Shown: one piece after another, positions 22,627 to 34,357 of the stretch
Layout of the letters: every line of letters starts with the position of its first letter
Numbering within the stretch: position 1 is the first letter of the stretch
Assembly: GCF_032854445.1 (NCBI RefSeq)
Contig: NC_088304.1
Location: 35,509,551 to 35,573,550, forward strand
DNA from: Liolophura sinensis
Taxonomy: Eukaryota > Mollusca > Polyplacophora > Chitonida > Chitonidae
Direction: 5' to 3'
DNA length: 64,000 nucleotides
Notes under the pieces: model-generated
The model's database searches: none
What the model was told of the DNA's origin: nothing
What the model saw: only the letters and a program-made list of their open reading frames with translations
Program-made: the position numbers and the translations under genes

Positions 22627-25600
22627 CTGAAACAGAAACAGCGCAGAATGAGAGCAAGACAAAAGCAGGACAGATCTCCCATATTTCACACTACTGTCAT
22701 CGGTATTACTGATCTATCTGTTTCCTTGTTTTTATTTTTTTAAGCTTTAGGGCCTTTTCAGTATTATTAGGTCCTGAATTCTTTTTTAAGAAAGTCTGTA
22801 CCAATACTTACATGTACCATTAAAAACAATGGGGGATTTGCTAGATAAATGATTTATTTATGTTTTTGAATGATGCTTTACGCCATACCTCATTTATTTC
22901 ACTGATACGACAACGGCCAGCATTATGGTGCGAGGAAACCGGGCAGGGCCGGGGGAAAACCCATTACCATCTGCATGCTGCTGGCAAGCATTCCACGTAC
23001 CGTCCGAGAGGAGGCGTGAGCTGGACTTGAACTCACAGCAAGCGCATTGGTGAGAGGCTCCTGAGACATGGCTCTGCAGAAGTTCTCTAACCACCTCGGC
23101 CACAGTTGACCCCTTATACAAATGGGCGACAGTTATCAAAATTCAGTATGTTATCAATATCTCTGACACCTACTGAAGGAAACATTAAAGCAAGACATTT
23201 TAGGGGTTTTAATGAATCCAACGCATGGAAACCGAGCATTTTCAATGTAAATTTTGATGTGAGAATGTACGCCAGGTAAATTCACTTGTATATCGTGCAC
23301 GACTTCTCGTTGTACGCTATTTGTGTGTTTTGACATCTATTATGACACACTGTGAACATTTTAACGGTATTCCTTCATTCATCCATTGACTCCCTCGTTC
23401 ATATTTATACAACAGCTATTTCGAAACATATCAACACAAAATGGAATACACAATCCTTTTTTGGAAAAACACATGCATATACTTGATACCTCACTTGAAC
23501 GACATGCCGAAGACACCAGAAATGACACCCCACCTCGTGACAGTACATTCACAAAAAGCACCTGAGCAACTGAGAATATTAAATGCTTTAATTTCACCAG
23601 AATGTTGAACTGATAGCGATTATTATAGCGGTATCCGTTTACTCTCACACAAATTCATTATAATGGTCAGCAAGCTAGTCGTATATGTGTATGTTATGTA
23701 CATGTGTTCATGCCAGTCATTATTCCTACGGCGGTACAGAGTCACACGGATTCACGCTGTTGGTAGGACCACTCACAGTACTTTTACATACGGGTTCATG
23801 GCATTGATAAGATGGTTAACCGTAAAGTGCCAAACAGGTTCACGACTTTAATTAGTCGGCCAGCCATAAAGTGTTACGTGGGTTCATCACATTGATTAGA
23901 CGGCTAGCGGTACATTGTACCACGGATCCGTGACATTAATTAGACGACGAGCCCTAAATTATGACAGGGTTTCATGAAATTGATTACAGAGTTAGCAGTA
24001 TAGTGTCACACAAGTTCATTACATTTTTATTAAACTCTTTGTCGCACAATGTCACACGGATTCATGGTATAGATTGGATGACAGACCGTATAATATGTTT
24101 AAAGACACTAGTTCATGACATGGTTTCATGGTTGCATATCTTTATGGTATTATCCACAGAGGCATCCGAATACTGCCACCATATTCAAATTTCAATGGGT
24201 TACAAAGTATTGCTACATTGATATACATACATTGTAAGCACACATCGACCATGGTGTACAAATCCATAAATCTTACATCTAACTGCACGTATATAGTTGG
24301 AGATTGGAGGTGCGTAAATGATGAGGAATGGCTACCCAGCGTTAAATACCTCCTTGATATAACCTTCCTGTATCATCAGCTGACAACGTGCTTGTCACGT
24401 TATTAGATGCGGACTACCATATGTAACACCACCATACCGTACATATAGGCATTACTTGGTCTTCCAGGGTAGTCACAGGTGAGTAACGGTACCAGCATCG
24501 TGTCAAACCCGCCAAAGTACAGGGTGGTTATTTAAATATTCATAGAATAATGATAAGTTCATTAGTAATTCTCAAGAATATTTAGCTACGTGTATCCGTC
24601 GGTCGGAAGGTCGATCGATTAAACGTTAGCCACTTAACTATTGGCACAAGTGAAAAATTTCATGGGCCACTCTTTCCTGATATCTCTAACATATTAAAGC
24701 TTCAGTACGGACGGAAAGCTTTATCCGGTTGAGCCAGTAAGTGTGCTAAAAATTCACAGCAAGAGCATGGCGAAATGACCATATCTTCACGAGTCCGACT
24801 ATCTACAATAGTCAGGCATAACAGGGTAGTTTATAGTCGAGTGTGTGCTCTTTCCAAGTATGCATGGTACAAGAAATCCATTCTCCCCAGCATCCTCTGT
24901 GCGGCGAAGTTTTGGCTTATGTTGTAGCGAATAGACGTCAGTTTTAATGAAAAGCTTCTTTTGAACAGATGTTTATATTAATTGGGTTATCTTTCTCCAT
25001 GTGTGTGTGACTCATTTGGAAGTTTTTGGTCCACCGTTAACAATCCTCGGTAGGATCAGGTGAGAAACATCATTTGTAGTATTTTTGGCTGAATAATGAT
25101 GCATTTGTGATTGGTTACATCATTTTATCCTTCCAGAGCACGACCTCAGTTCATAAACCCGGAAAATACTTCAAATATTTCTTACATTACTATCAGAAAT
25201 GTTCTGTAATAAACAGCCATGCGTGTGGTGAATTTTGAATGAGGTTCAAAATCAGGTGATGATATGTAAGCTGAAGAAGGTCGAGGAATAAGAAACACAG
25301 AAAGTGTCTTTCTGGAGACTCTGAATGGATTTCGTACAAACATGGAAGAGACCACGGCTTCTATACTACATATATTATACTAAAATTAAAATTTATATTT
25401 GTTTTTGTCCATGGATTAGAACTTAACTAAAGCAGGCATTACCTATTGTCGTTATCACAGTAACAGAGTAAAGAAGCGCTCCGGAGAATGACCACTGTAG
25501 GTCGGTGTCGCCATCTTTACCATCCCAGCCCTTCTCCTTCGTCGCCTTGTACACCTCCATCTGGAAATCTGTCAGCATCTCCTCTGCCGCCAGTGTCCAG

Positions 25601-26034
25601 TTGTCCTTGTACAAAATGTTCAACTCCTCTGTCACGTTCCACAGCTTCTCCACGAAGTATTTCCTTTTAGCAGCCACATTGTTTCTCTGTTTCACCTCGA
25701 ATGGAGCCTCTAACTCCTTGAAGATGAACCCGCCGGCGATGGAGTAGCCAACCACTAGAGAGCACAGGCCTATGTGAGACACGAAAAATGCGAATGTTTT
25801 CCTGCAGCAATTCGCGCACTTCTTTGAGGTAGACGACGAGGACGAAGGCGAGGGCTCCTCGCGATGTTTTTCTTTCTTCTTTTTATTCGGTTTTCCAGCG
25901 TTACCATTGTTACTCTGGATTTCACGCCTGCTTCGTCCAATGACGATGTGATTTGATGGCGGATGGACACTTCCGTTTCCGGTATTATCATAGTCACCGT
26001 ATAACAAGGCATCTTCCACAGGGAATTTATGCAT
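21959..26034 (-). CDS. Two-pore-domain potassium channel (K2P), two coding exons
   Basis: Potassium leak channel of the plasma membrane. The coding sequence joins 26034-25443 to 22626-21959 (592 + 668 nt), giving 419 residues in frame. Reading along it: a polar N-tail with Lys-rich (51-58) and poly-Ser (64-68) runs; TM1 about 82-106; an extracellular cap at 108-175 with glycosylation sequons NVT (133) and NWT (145); pore 1 TTIGYGH (195-201); TM2 about 209-234; a charged cytoplasmic loop of about 70 residues; TM3 about 312-334; pore 2 STIGFGD (351-357); TM4 about 373-398. The two-pore, four-TM order with GYG and GFG filters defines K2P channels. The long TM2-TM3 loop and the FNLMQEEVK sequence at the end of TM4 recall KCNK18/TRESK-like and invertebrate TWK channels, but the subfamily is inference. 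I see no cysteine in the cap, unlike K2Ps that have a cap disulphide. The start is the first ATG after an in-frame TAA at 26050-26052. The C-terminus may be longer (see the donor at 21971-21978). Confidence 0.93.
21971..21983 (-). other. Alternative splice donor near the K2P C-terminus
   Basis: Five codons before the stop the minus strand reads ATAGAAG/GTAATAAG, a strong donor consensus (exon end at 21979). If used, the last residues GNKRKG would be replaced by a further exon in phase 1. I found no convincing partner exon between 1 and 21900, so the present stop is kept as the default. Confidence 0.4.
22848..23118 (-). mobile_element. SINE-A, near full length, in the K2P intron
   Basis: Reverse-complement copy: GGCCAGCATTATGGTGCGAG, TGGACTTGAACTCACAGCAA and GGAGCTTAG-type head remains near 23100. 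Same strand as the channel gene. Confidence 0.83.
23740..24075 (+). repeat. Decayed tandem repeat of about 45 bp in the K2P intron
   Basis: Motifs like GGTTCATCACATTGATTAGA with CGGCTAGCGGTACATTGTAC recur 6-7 times with heavy divergence. Confidence 0.6.
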
Positions 26035-26232
26035 TTTCACCTTCTGATATTAAACAGATCGCTGTCAAATAAGACTAACGAATTTTACACATTTCGCAGA
26101 AACATTTACAAAATGACTTGGAAATTCTGATAGTTCCCTGAAATCACATCGTCTGTGTGTTTTGTCGAAAACCAAAGATCGCCATTCTGATGGTCCAGGT
26201 TTCGACGCACAACGTATTTCTCCAGGCGGCAA
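25443..26232 (-). other. K2P exon with start codon and probable 5' UTR
   Basis: The coding part is 26034-25443 and encodes residues 1-197 plus the first base of Gly198. It ends ...ACAATAG followed by the donor GTAATG (intron phase 1). Upstream, 26236-26260 read on the minus strand is a long T-rich tract ending TTTATTTCAG, a strong acceptor that would start this exon at 26232 with about 198 nt of 5' UTR. A weaker alternative acceptor (AATATCAG) ends at 26044, ten bases before the ATG. Either way an upstream non-coding exon is expected beyond 26.2 kb; I could not place it. Confidence 0.7.
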
Positions 26233-28115
26233 CTGAAATAAAATAAGAAAAGAAAATCTATACCTTATCGGCATAAAGTAAACTAAATCATCTAATGAAA
26301 TATGCACATATGCAAATATTCAAACACCATTTAACTAACACATATTGGGCAATGAGGCAATAAATTGTTAGCGGAAAGAAGAAATTAACCGGCAAGATTT
26401 CTACACTGGTACCTTTTTTAATTTTCGCACTGTCACATTTCAATCTGAGACCTGCATCATACTCAGCTACAAACATGGAGATATGTTTTATAACATGCAC
26501 GTTTTCAGAGTTCCCTGATCAATATTATATAACGATTTCATATCAAGGTTCCGGATGTTTCGATATCTCATTCACAGTACAAAACAGGATCACCTGTGTA
26601 TGGCGTACAACGCCTTGGTTGTGATACTCTTGGCATCATCGGGTCAATAAAGAGAACGTCGCACAATCTACATTAAAGTGTAGCTGATGTGAGAATACGA
26701 CCACCGCTTCTAACAATGTAAATGAGTAACGGTCGATGGAGTGCCTCAGTCTTAGACTATACATATGTATAGATATTCTCATGTTGTCTTGTTTTCCAAA
26801 CAAAGCGATGCCTTTGTTCGGGTATATTTAAGTCAGTGCACCAGGATCTAGCCGTGTTTTCAACTTCGTGGTTAAGGAGATCGCGGATACAGAAGTGAGT
26901 CCGATACCACGTGACTGTATTTCACCAGCTAACGGCATCAGCTATAAATCAACACAGAGCAGCCCTGATAAATCATCCAGCACAGCCTTTACTTATCAAC
27001 GTAAACAATACAAAGGCTGAGGGAGGTGGGACCAGGCCTTAGACGACTATCCCATGCCTCGTTTCACCACCCTGGGAAATAAACCGATTTCAACCTTCAA
27101 TCTGGGGTAAGCCCAGTTAGGTCTTCCAGGGAATTTGTTGAATAAATTGGCTCAAAGCGTTTCTCAATACTAGGCAGGTGAACCGCAGAGTTTACAGTGG
27201 CCATTTTTCCACGGGTGCAGGAGGAACAAAGGAAAAGCTTTAATAAATGTGTAAACAGGTAAAGAACTGGGCTTACCCCTAAAGGTGATCTATCTTCCGA
27301 GTAATTACCCCTGTCAGCAGCACACTACTCCAAACCACCACTACCCCCCCTGCATCGACCCACATTAATTAAGTCAAACGTCAACGGGTAAGTAACGATT
27401 TGTTGACGAGAAGAAATGCTGACGTGTGTCTCAGGCATGGGTTGGTGTCAGTTCAACGCTTTGATGACACGCCACTGCGTGTCTGTCTGTCTGTTTTCCG
27501 ACCCGAAGGTCTCAAACGTTGAGTGTCATTAGTTGCATAAGCGTCATTTTGTGATCTGAATACGACATGTTTACTGTCAAGTGATGTCAATATTTTTTAA
27601 AAAGGTGACAATGAATGAATCAGTGTATTTTTTTATCTTTACCACACCCTTTCGAATCAATAAATTAACGATTCATTAAGCCGAACGAATAATATGTCGC
27701 TTCCAATAAAACACAATGGGCCAAAGCTTAGATAAATCTGTCTGCACAGAATAGGCGAAAAGAGTATCAAACTACCTCATTTAAGTAAGCCCAACATGGA
27801 TTCGCGTTTTTTGTTAAAAACACAACAAAAAGGAAAACCACTAGAAACAAATGGCGTTAGTCAACTCAAAAAAACATAAGTGTTCTTGCATCTGAAATTA
27901 GCATATGCATGCTTCACAAAGCTTCGGGCAAGAGAAAAACGGCAATGACCACTTGCCCACTACGATCCTTTATGCATTGTAAACACTGAAATGAAAAAAC
28001 GTTGCTTCTTTCGCTTCATAAAGAGCATGCATCCTACTAATTTAACCAGGTAATGAAGAGCTGTATGTTGAATGTATTTATGTATACGTACATATGTATG
28101 TGTGTATATGTGTAA
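26233..28115. other. K2P upstream region
   Basis: Expected to hold the K2P first exon and promoter. I could not place a transcription start. No other gene recognised. Confidence 0.45.
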
Positions 28116-28259
28116 TTATGTATGTATGTATGTATGTATGTATGTATGTATGTATGTATGTATGTATGTATGTATGTATGTATGTATGTATGTATGTATG
28201 TATGTATGTATGTATGTATGTATGTATGTATGTATGTATGTATGTATGTATGTATGTAT
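28116..28259 (+). repeat. (TATG)n microsatellite, about 36 units
   Basis: Essentially uninterrupted TATG. It gives open frames rich in YVCM or THIH; these are not genes. Confidence 0.98.
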
Positions 28260-29284
28260 CTTTCGATTTACCTTAGACTTGATGGGATGTATTGCTGTGG
28301 ACCGATGGAAGTCACAGCCGCTTCGTCTAGTATTAAAAAAAATACCCGCGGTGCGCATGCAAATTAAGCAACGATGACGTCAGAACCAGTTACTGCACTA
28401 GTTGAATAATAGCACATCATATCTCTTAGTTTTAATATTCCGGTATGAACTGTTTTTTTAATAAACTCAAATTTATTGAGGTAACAACTGTACATTTGTT
28501 CATATTGCTGTATTTAAATATAAAGCATGGAGAGCAAAACCATAGCAGCGACGATATTGTTTTAGTTGGCAAATGGTTACACGTAACCAGTGAAATACAG
28601 TCTTGTCACTTTGCCTCAGTTATGCATTTACTATTTATTTATTTCGAATTTTAAAACGTACTCAGTGACTTATACGACGGCGTCCAGCATTATGATCGGA
28701 GGCATTTAAAATAGGTGCTCATGTAAATGCTGGAAAGGTAACAAAGTACATGCTTGTTTGCACCATGGTTTTGGGAGAATTAGATTCGTTAATTCTGAAT
28801 TTGAGTTCCCCCAATTGGGTCCACGCCGATTCGATACCCAGTAGAGGCTGGCAGAAGCATCGTTCTTTAGATAGGACCAGGACATTTACACGTATACACA
28901 GTTCAAAATTATGTGTTCTTGGTCGATAGCGAAACACTTCAACGTGGGTGTAATTGGAGATTCGACATTATCGCTGACTTGGTCGACGGCCGTTTGTGGC
29001 CTATGACATATCACCAGCGGTGTCAATTAATGGTGAATTTGCCGAGCTATCCAAACACACGTTACGAATCACTCCCGAGGCATAATATTTTCTTGCCAGC
29101 ATGTACGACTATTTTCATGAGCATTCCAGCGCCATCTCGACCCCGCACGGGACCCGAGCCGAAGGTGTATATCCATCGATACTTACCCCTCCGCCTGTTT
29201 ACGAAAGTATCCAGAAGGTGCTGGCTATACAAACATCTCCAGGTAAAATAGGGTACGTCAGAAACGTGGTGCGAATGTATATAT
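28260..29284. other. No gene seen
   Basis: Holds the SINE-A fragment at 28628. A CCGATTCGATACCCAG stretch near 28830 resembles an inverted B box, but no tRNA fold was found. Confidence 0.5.
28628..28706 (-). mobile_element. SINE-A 3' fragment
   Basis: TTTATTTATTTCG tail, GTACTCAGTGACTTATACGA and GGCGTCCAGCATTATGATCG. Confidence 0.62.
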
Positions 29285-30118
29285 ATTTCGTAATGATATG
29301 GAAGCCGGATGTGGCCAAATACTCGTTCAATTCTCGCATCCTCGTTCAGGCGACATTCAGTCGAGAATGCGACATTTTAACAGAATCTGGCTCTGTCGTT
29401 CGAATGGCGTTTGAATCTCGACTAAATCTTGCGTTCTACATTGAAGGTCGTGTGAACCTTGCGTTGTCGCCTGAAACTCGCACGGTCGACCAAATCTCGC
29501 CTTCCGGTAAACTCTCTCTGATGCATTGTTGGAGGTAATTACATGGCTGTTGCGAAGCATGCTGTGCCGATATTCCGATCTCTGTTTACTCTTGGTATGT
29601 TAATTAGTCCTATGTCATACCACTTCTCTGCAGTGAATTAACATACCTAGAGTAGACAGAGATAAGGACACTGGCAGTGCATGCTTCGCAACAGCCCTAT
29701 CATCAGCTCCCATAATGCCTCAGGGAGAATTTACCGGAAGGCGAGATTTGGTCGACAGTGCGAGATTCAGACGACGATATTCGAGCGCCATTCAACGACA
29801 GAGCGAGATTTAGTACTGAATTGCGCGCAATTTGGACGACGGGGCGAGACTCTGATAAAATGTTGCGTTCTCGACTGAATGTCGCCTGAATCTCGCTGGA
29901 ATGTCTCGGTGTCGACCAAATCTCGTCCAAATGTCGCGTTTTCGATCCAATTTCGCCCTATCTGATAAATTAAGTTTGACCACAATGTTACTCATTTTAC
30001 AGAGATCGCAACATTCAGACGAGATTAAGTCGAGACTCACTGCACATCGCGAGATTAAGTCCAGAGATTAGGAGGAGAGACAGCATGGCCGCATCCGGCA
30101 TCCATATAATGACGTTTC
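29285..30118. mobile_element. Foldback / inverted-repeat element
   Basis: A near-palindrome of about 830 bp. The left end CGTAATGATATGGAAGCCGG (29289 on) is matched in reverse complement by the right end (about 30085-30114). The inner arms, about 29355-29606 and 29636-29885, pair over most of their length, including ACCAAATCTCGCCTTCCGGT and GGCTGTTGCGAAGCATGC with its partner GCATGCTTCGCAACAGCC. A loop of about 30 bases (29607-29635) separates them. Between the inner arms and the ends lie many short degenerate motifs such as GAATCTCG and ATGTCGCG. There is no transposase. Two short ORFs (29560-29357 minus, 29681-29878 plus) look alike only because the arms are inverted copies. The size and long arms fit a foldback transposon or non-autonomous DNA element; the superfamily is unassigned and I found no clear target duplication. 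Confidence 0.75.
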
Positions 30119-30139
30119 GTTATTTAAGAAAATATCACT

Positions 30140-30403
30140 AGAGTGAGTGAGTGAGTGCATGGGGTTTAACGTCGTACTCAACAATTTTTCAGTCATATGA
30201 CGTTGAAGAAATCCTTAGGGTGTATGTAATGTGCCTCCTTGATACATGATACGGGTCAACCAGTCATTGCACTATCCACTTCATGCTGAAGGCCAAGCGA
30301 GGAAGTTACAACTTCCACTTTTTAGGTGTGACTCGACCCAGGATTAACCCGGGATCTACCGCTCCCGAAGCGGTGGCTCTACCAACTATGCTATCCAGGC
30401 TGG
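30140..30403 (-). mobile_element. SINE-B, nearly complete
   Basis: On the minus strand it begins with a tRNA-like head: CCTGGATAGCATAGTTGGTA carries an A box, GCTTCGGGAGCGG resembles an anticodon stem, and GATCCCGGGTTAATCC holds the B box. It ends in ACTCACTCACTCACT. The head end abuts the 36-bp array and the tail lies about 20 bases from the foldback element. Confidence 0.83.
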
Positions 30404-30409
30404 TACATA

Positions 30410-32470
30410 ACAATGGACAGTTGTACAAATGTTTAATATAACGATTAAGATTACTGATGTATAAATGTTTAATATGACGATTAAAATTACTGATGTATAA
30501 ATGTTTAATACGATTAGGATTACTGATGTATAAATGTTTAATATGACGATTAAGATTACTGATGTATAAATGTTTAATATGACGTTTAAGATTACGGATG
30601 TATAAATGTTTATTATGACTTTTAAGATTACTGATGTATTAATGTTTAATACGACGATTAGGATTACTGATGTATAAATGTTAAATATGACTTTTAAGAT
30701 TACTGATGTATTAATGTTTAATATAACGATTAAGATTACTGATGTATAAATGTTTAATATGACGATTAAGATTACGGATGTATAAATGTTTAATATGACG
30801 ATTGAGATTACGGATGTATAAATGTTTAATATTACCTTTAAGATTACTGATGTATAAATGTTTAATATGACGTTTAGAATTACTGATATATAAATGTTTA
30901 ATATGACGATTAAGCTTACTGATGTATAAATGTTTAATATGACGATTAAGATTACGGATGTATAAATGTTTAATATTACCTTTAAGATTACTGATGTATA
31001 AATGTTTAATATGACGTTTAGAATTACTGATGTATAAATGTTTAATATGACGATTAAGATTACGGATGTATAAATGTTTAATATGACGATTAAGATTAGG
31101 GATGTATAAATGTTTAATATCAAGTTTAAGATTACTGATGTATAAATGTTTAATATGACGATTAATTTTACTGATGTATACATGTTTAATATCACGATTA
31201 AGATTACTGATGTATAAATGTTTAATATAACGATTAAGATTACGGATGTATAAATGTTTATTATGACGATTAAGATTACGGATGTATAAATGTTTATTAT
31301 GACGATTAAGATTACGGATGTATAAATGTTTAATATGACGTTTAAGATTACTGATGTATAAATGTTTAATATGACGATTAATTTTACTGATGTATACATG
31401 TTTAATATGACGATTAAGATTACTGATGTATAAATGTTTAATATAACGATTAAGATTACTGATGTATAAATGTTTAATATGACGTTTAAGATTACTGATG
31501 TATAAATGTTTAATATGACGATTAATTTTACTGATGTATACATGTTTAATATGACGATTAAGATTACTGATGTATAAATGTTTAATATAACGATTAAGAT
31601 TACTGATGTATAAATGTTTAATATGACGTTTAAGATTTCTGATGTATAAATGTTTAATATGACGTTTAAGATTACTGATGTATAAATGTTTAATATGACG
31701 ATTAATTTTACTGATGTATACATGTTTAATATGACGATTAAGATTACTGATGTATAAATGTTTAATATGACGATTAAGATTACGGATGTATAAATGTTTA
31801 ATATGACGTTTAAGATTACTGATGTATAAATGTTTAATATGACGATTAAGCTTACTGATGTATAAATGTTTAATATGACAATTAAGATTACGGATGTATA
31901 AATGTTTAATATCAAGTTTAAGATTGCTGATGTATAAATGTTTAATATGACGATTAATTTTACTGATGTATACATGTTTAATATTACGATTAAGATTACT
32001 GATGTATAAATGTTTAATATAACGATTAAGATTACTGATGTATAAATGTTTAATATGACGTTTAAGATTACTGATGTATAAATGTTTAATATGACGATTA
32101 ATTTTACTGATGTATACATGTTTAATATGACGATTAATTTTACTGATGTATAAATGTTTAATATGACGATTAAGATTACTGATGTATAAATGTTTAATAT
32201 GACGTTTAAGATTACTGATGTATAAATGTTTAATATGACGATTAAGCTTACTGATGTATAAATGTTTAATATGACGATTAATTTTACTGATGTATACATG
32301 TTTAATATGACGATTAATTTTACTGATGTATAAATGTTTAATATGACGATTAAGATACTGATATATAAATGTTTAATATGACGATTAAGATTACGGATGT
32401 ATAAATGTTTAATATTAAGTTTAAGATTACTGATGTATAAATGTTTAATATGACGATTAAGATTACTGAA
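30410..32470 (-). repeat. 36-bp array, about 57 copies, 144-bp higher order
   Basis: Unit TAAGATTACTGATGTATAAA plus TGTTTAATATGACGAT. Variants (ATTAATTTTACTGATGTATA, GACGTTTAAG, ATAACGATTAAG) recur in the same order, e.g. starting at 31337 and 31481, giving a four-unit (144-bp) period. Because 36 is a multiple of 3 the minus strand stays open for 696 codons (I/V/L/N-rich, period 12); I regard that as non-coding. Confidence 0.95.
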
Positions 32471-34147
32471 CGTCAAACACAGCAGTAGATCTGCAGCACC
32501 CCTTTCACTCTGAATATTTCATGCAGCTTTAGATGATCATCTCTGCATACTCCATCTACTTCCTTTCAGGTCCAGGGGTTATGCGGGTTACAACAGCCAC
32601 GCAAATTAAGCTGATTAAAACGGAAATATATGCAATGTTACATTAGAATTGTCCTTACCGCACATGTGCGAGCCATGACGATCATCGCACTAAAACTTCA
32701 TGAATTTTATTTCATTGGGTTTAGAGATATATATAATGGTCAAAAATAGGACGAGACAAACAGACAGGCATACAGAGGGGGTGGGGGGGGGTGAGATAGC
32801 AGACGGTCACGGCCACACAACAGAGCTTATTAGCACTCACTAAAATTTGAGGACTTATTGTCAAATGCAGTTTTTGATTTGTTATTTACTTTTAAAATTA
32901 CCTTCAAGAATATTATTACTACTAAAGGCGCGACCAGGTAAATCGACATATTATTAGAATATTGTACGTGAACAATAGTCTTATCATGACCGGATGATGT
33001 CCAATATATTACTACGAAAACAGTATAGGCCGCGATATTTAGAATTATACATAATTCACCTTTAGAAAAGTATGTCTAAATTTATCTCTGTTCCATAGAC
33101 GTCATTCTCTACAGCTAGCTATATTATTGCTAAATGCTTGCACAGTCTCTAACAGCACGAAAAGCATAAAAGACAACAGGAATAAAATTGTCCACAAGTT
33201 GTACAAGTTATATCACCGAAACCACAGATCTTCCAAAATTTAGCATATGTAAACATATGTAAAGACACGGAAAGAAAATACATTGCACACGACGATAATT
33301 ATAGAAAAGAACCATGTTTGAGCAGGAAAGCGAATATAAAAGAGACGAACTGTAAAATTGATTCATCTGTATTTCAATGGAGCTTTCTAAATATTGACGT
33401 TCTTGATGGCATTTACACTTTTATTTGTTTCCAGATAAAATAAAATATACATTACTTTAGTATTTGTATAACTGTGCCGCACGCTCAGTATTTATTTCTT
33501 GGAAGAGCCGGCTATATTTTGTGACGAGTCACATTTACTGCTGCTCTTTTATTTATGTATTTTATAGATTTATTGATTGCTTTGATTGGTGTTTAACGTT
33601 GTACTTATGAATACTTTCATCCAATGATTGGTGATTTTAAATTAGCAGATGGAAGTGGAGTTCCTGGCATTTCTCAATTATCTGAAAAACTTCCCCGTTT
33701 TGGACGCAAGTATTGTTCACTCAGAGAATGCTGCAGTATTGGTAGAAAGCAAGCAATCTTCAGCAAACTTCATATAAGACACCGCAAACAGTTATTCGCT
33801 GTTGACCACAAATTGCCGTACAAGTCCAGAGAATTGAGTCCAAAATTCTGGAAGCAGGGATTTTACTAACGGCTTGTTTGTTTGAGCGTTTAAACATAAG
33901 AATCGTAAGCATAACCACAATGATCCGTCCACAAACCTCCTTCCTGAAATGTCGTGAAGAAATGTTCAATCAAAGCAGCAACGACAGGGCGAGAGTTTGT
34001 TTTGTTTTACCCGAGGTGGGTGATCAGTTTACTTTATTTTTTCCTTCAGTCAGAATTTCATTGATTCATGTAACAGACTCACATGAATGAGTGATCTACT
34101 CTATGACTTTGGAGTCTTTCGTAAAGTCGATTGGTATGCTACAACAA
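32471..34147. other. No gene seen
   Basis: AT-rich, with a G-run (GGGGGTGGGGGGGG) near 32777 and the SINE tail at 33562. Confidence 0.55.
33562..33618 (-). mobile_element. SINE-A tail fragment
   Basis: TTGATTGGTGTTTAACGTTG, TACTTATGAATACTTT: only the last part of the 3' end remains. Confidence 0.45.
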
Positions 34148-34290
34148 ATATTTAATTTTATCGGTGTTTTACGCCAAACTCAAGAATATTTCACCTATAC
34201 GACGGCGGCCAGCATTATGGTGGGAGTAAACCAGGCAGAGCCTAGGGAAAACACACGACCATCCGCAGATTGCTGACAGACCTTCGTAAA
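34148..34290 (-). mobile_element. SINE-A, 5'-truncated, left of the 45-bp array
   Basis: GTGTTTTACGCCAAACTCAA, GGCGGCCAGCATTATGGTGG, ending CCGCAGATTGCTGACAGACC. It is cut at nearly the same body position as the opposite-strand copy at 36010-36158. Confidence 0.78.
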
Positions 34291-34357
34291 ACAAACACAT
34301 ACAAGGTGTTTCAATGTACATGTAATATGAAACCGCATTTTAAATATCATAGTCATT

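Larger units (their letters stand above)
22627..25442 (-). other. K2P intron (about 2.8 kb)
   Basis: The intron has GT donor and AG acceptor on the minus strand. It holds a nearly complete SINE-A copy in the gene's own orientation (22848-23118) and a decayed tandem repeat (about 23740-24075). I see no further K2P coding sequence in it; the rest is AT-rich and unrecognised. Confidence 0.85.

Noticed and set aside
28072-28377. YVCM- and THIH-rich ORFs
   Set aside because: These are translations of the TATG microsatellite.
29357-29878. Two similar ORFs suggesting a duplicated gene
   Set aside because: They are the same sequence in the inverted arms of the foldback element and have no recognisable domain.
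30330-30403. tRNA gene on the minus strand
   Set aside because: A and B boxes are present but the sequence continues into a SINE-B body and tail, and the T-arm has mismatches. It is the SINE head.
30386-32476. 696-codon open frame on the minus strand
   Set aside because: It is the 36-bp repeat read in frame (period of 12 residues). It has no ancestry beyond the repeat, and its open state follows from the unit length being a multiple of 3.
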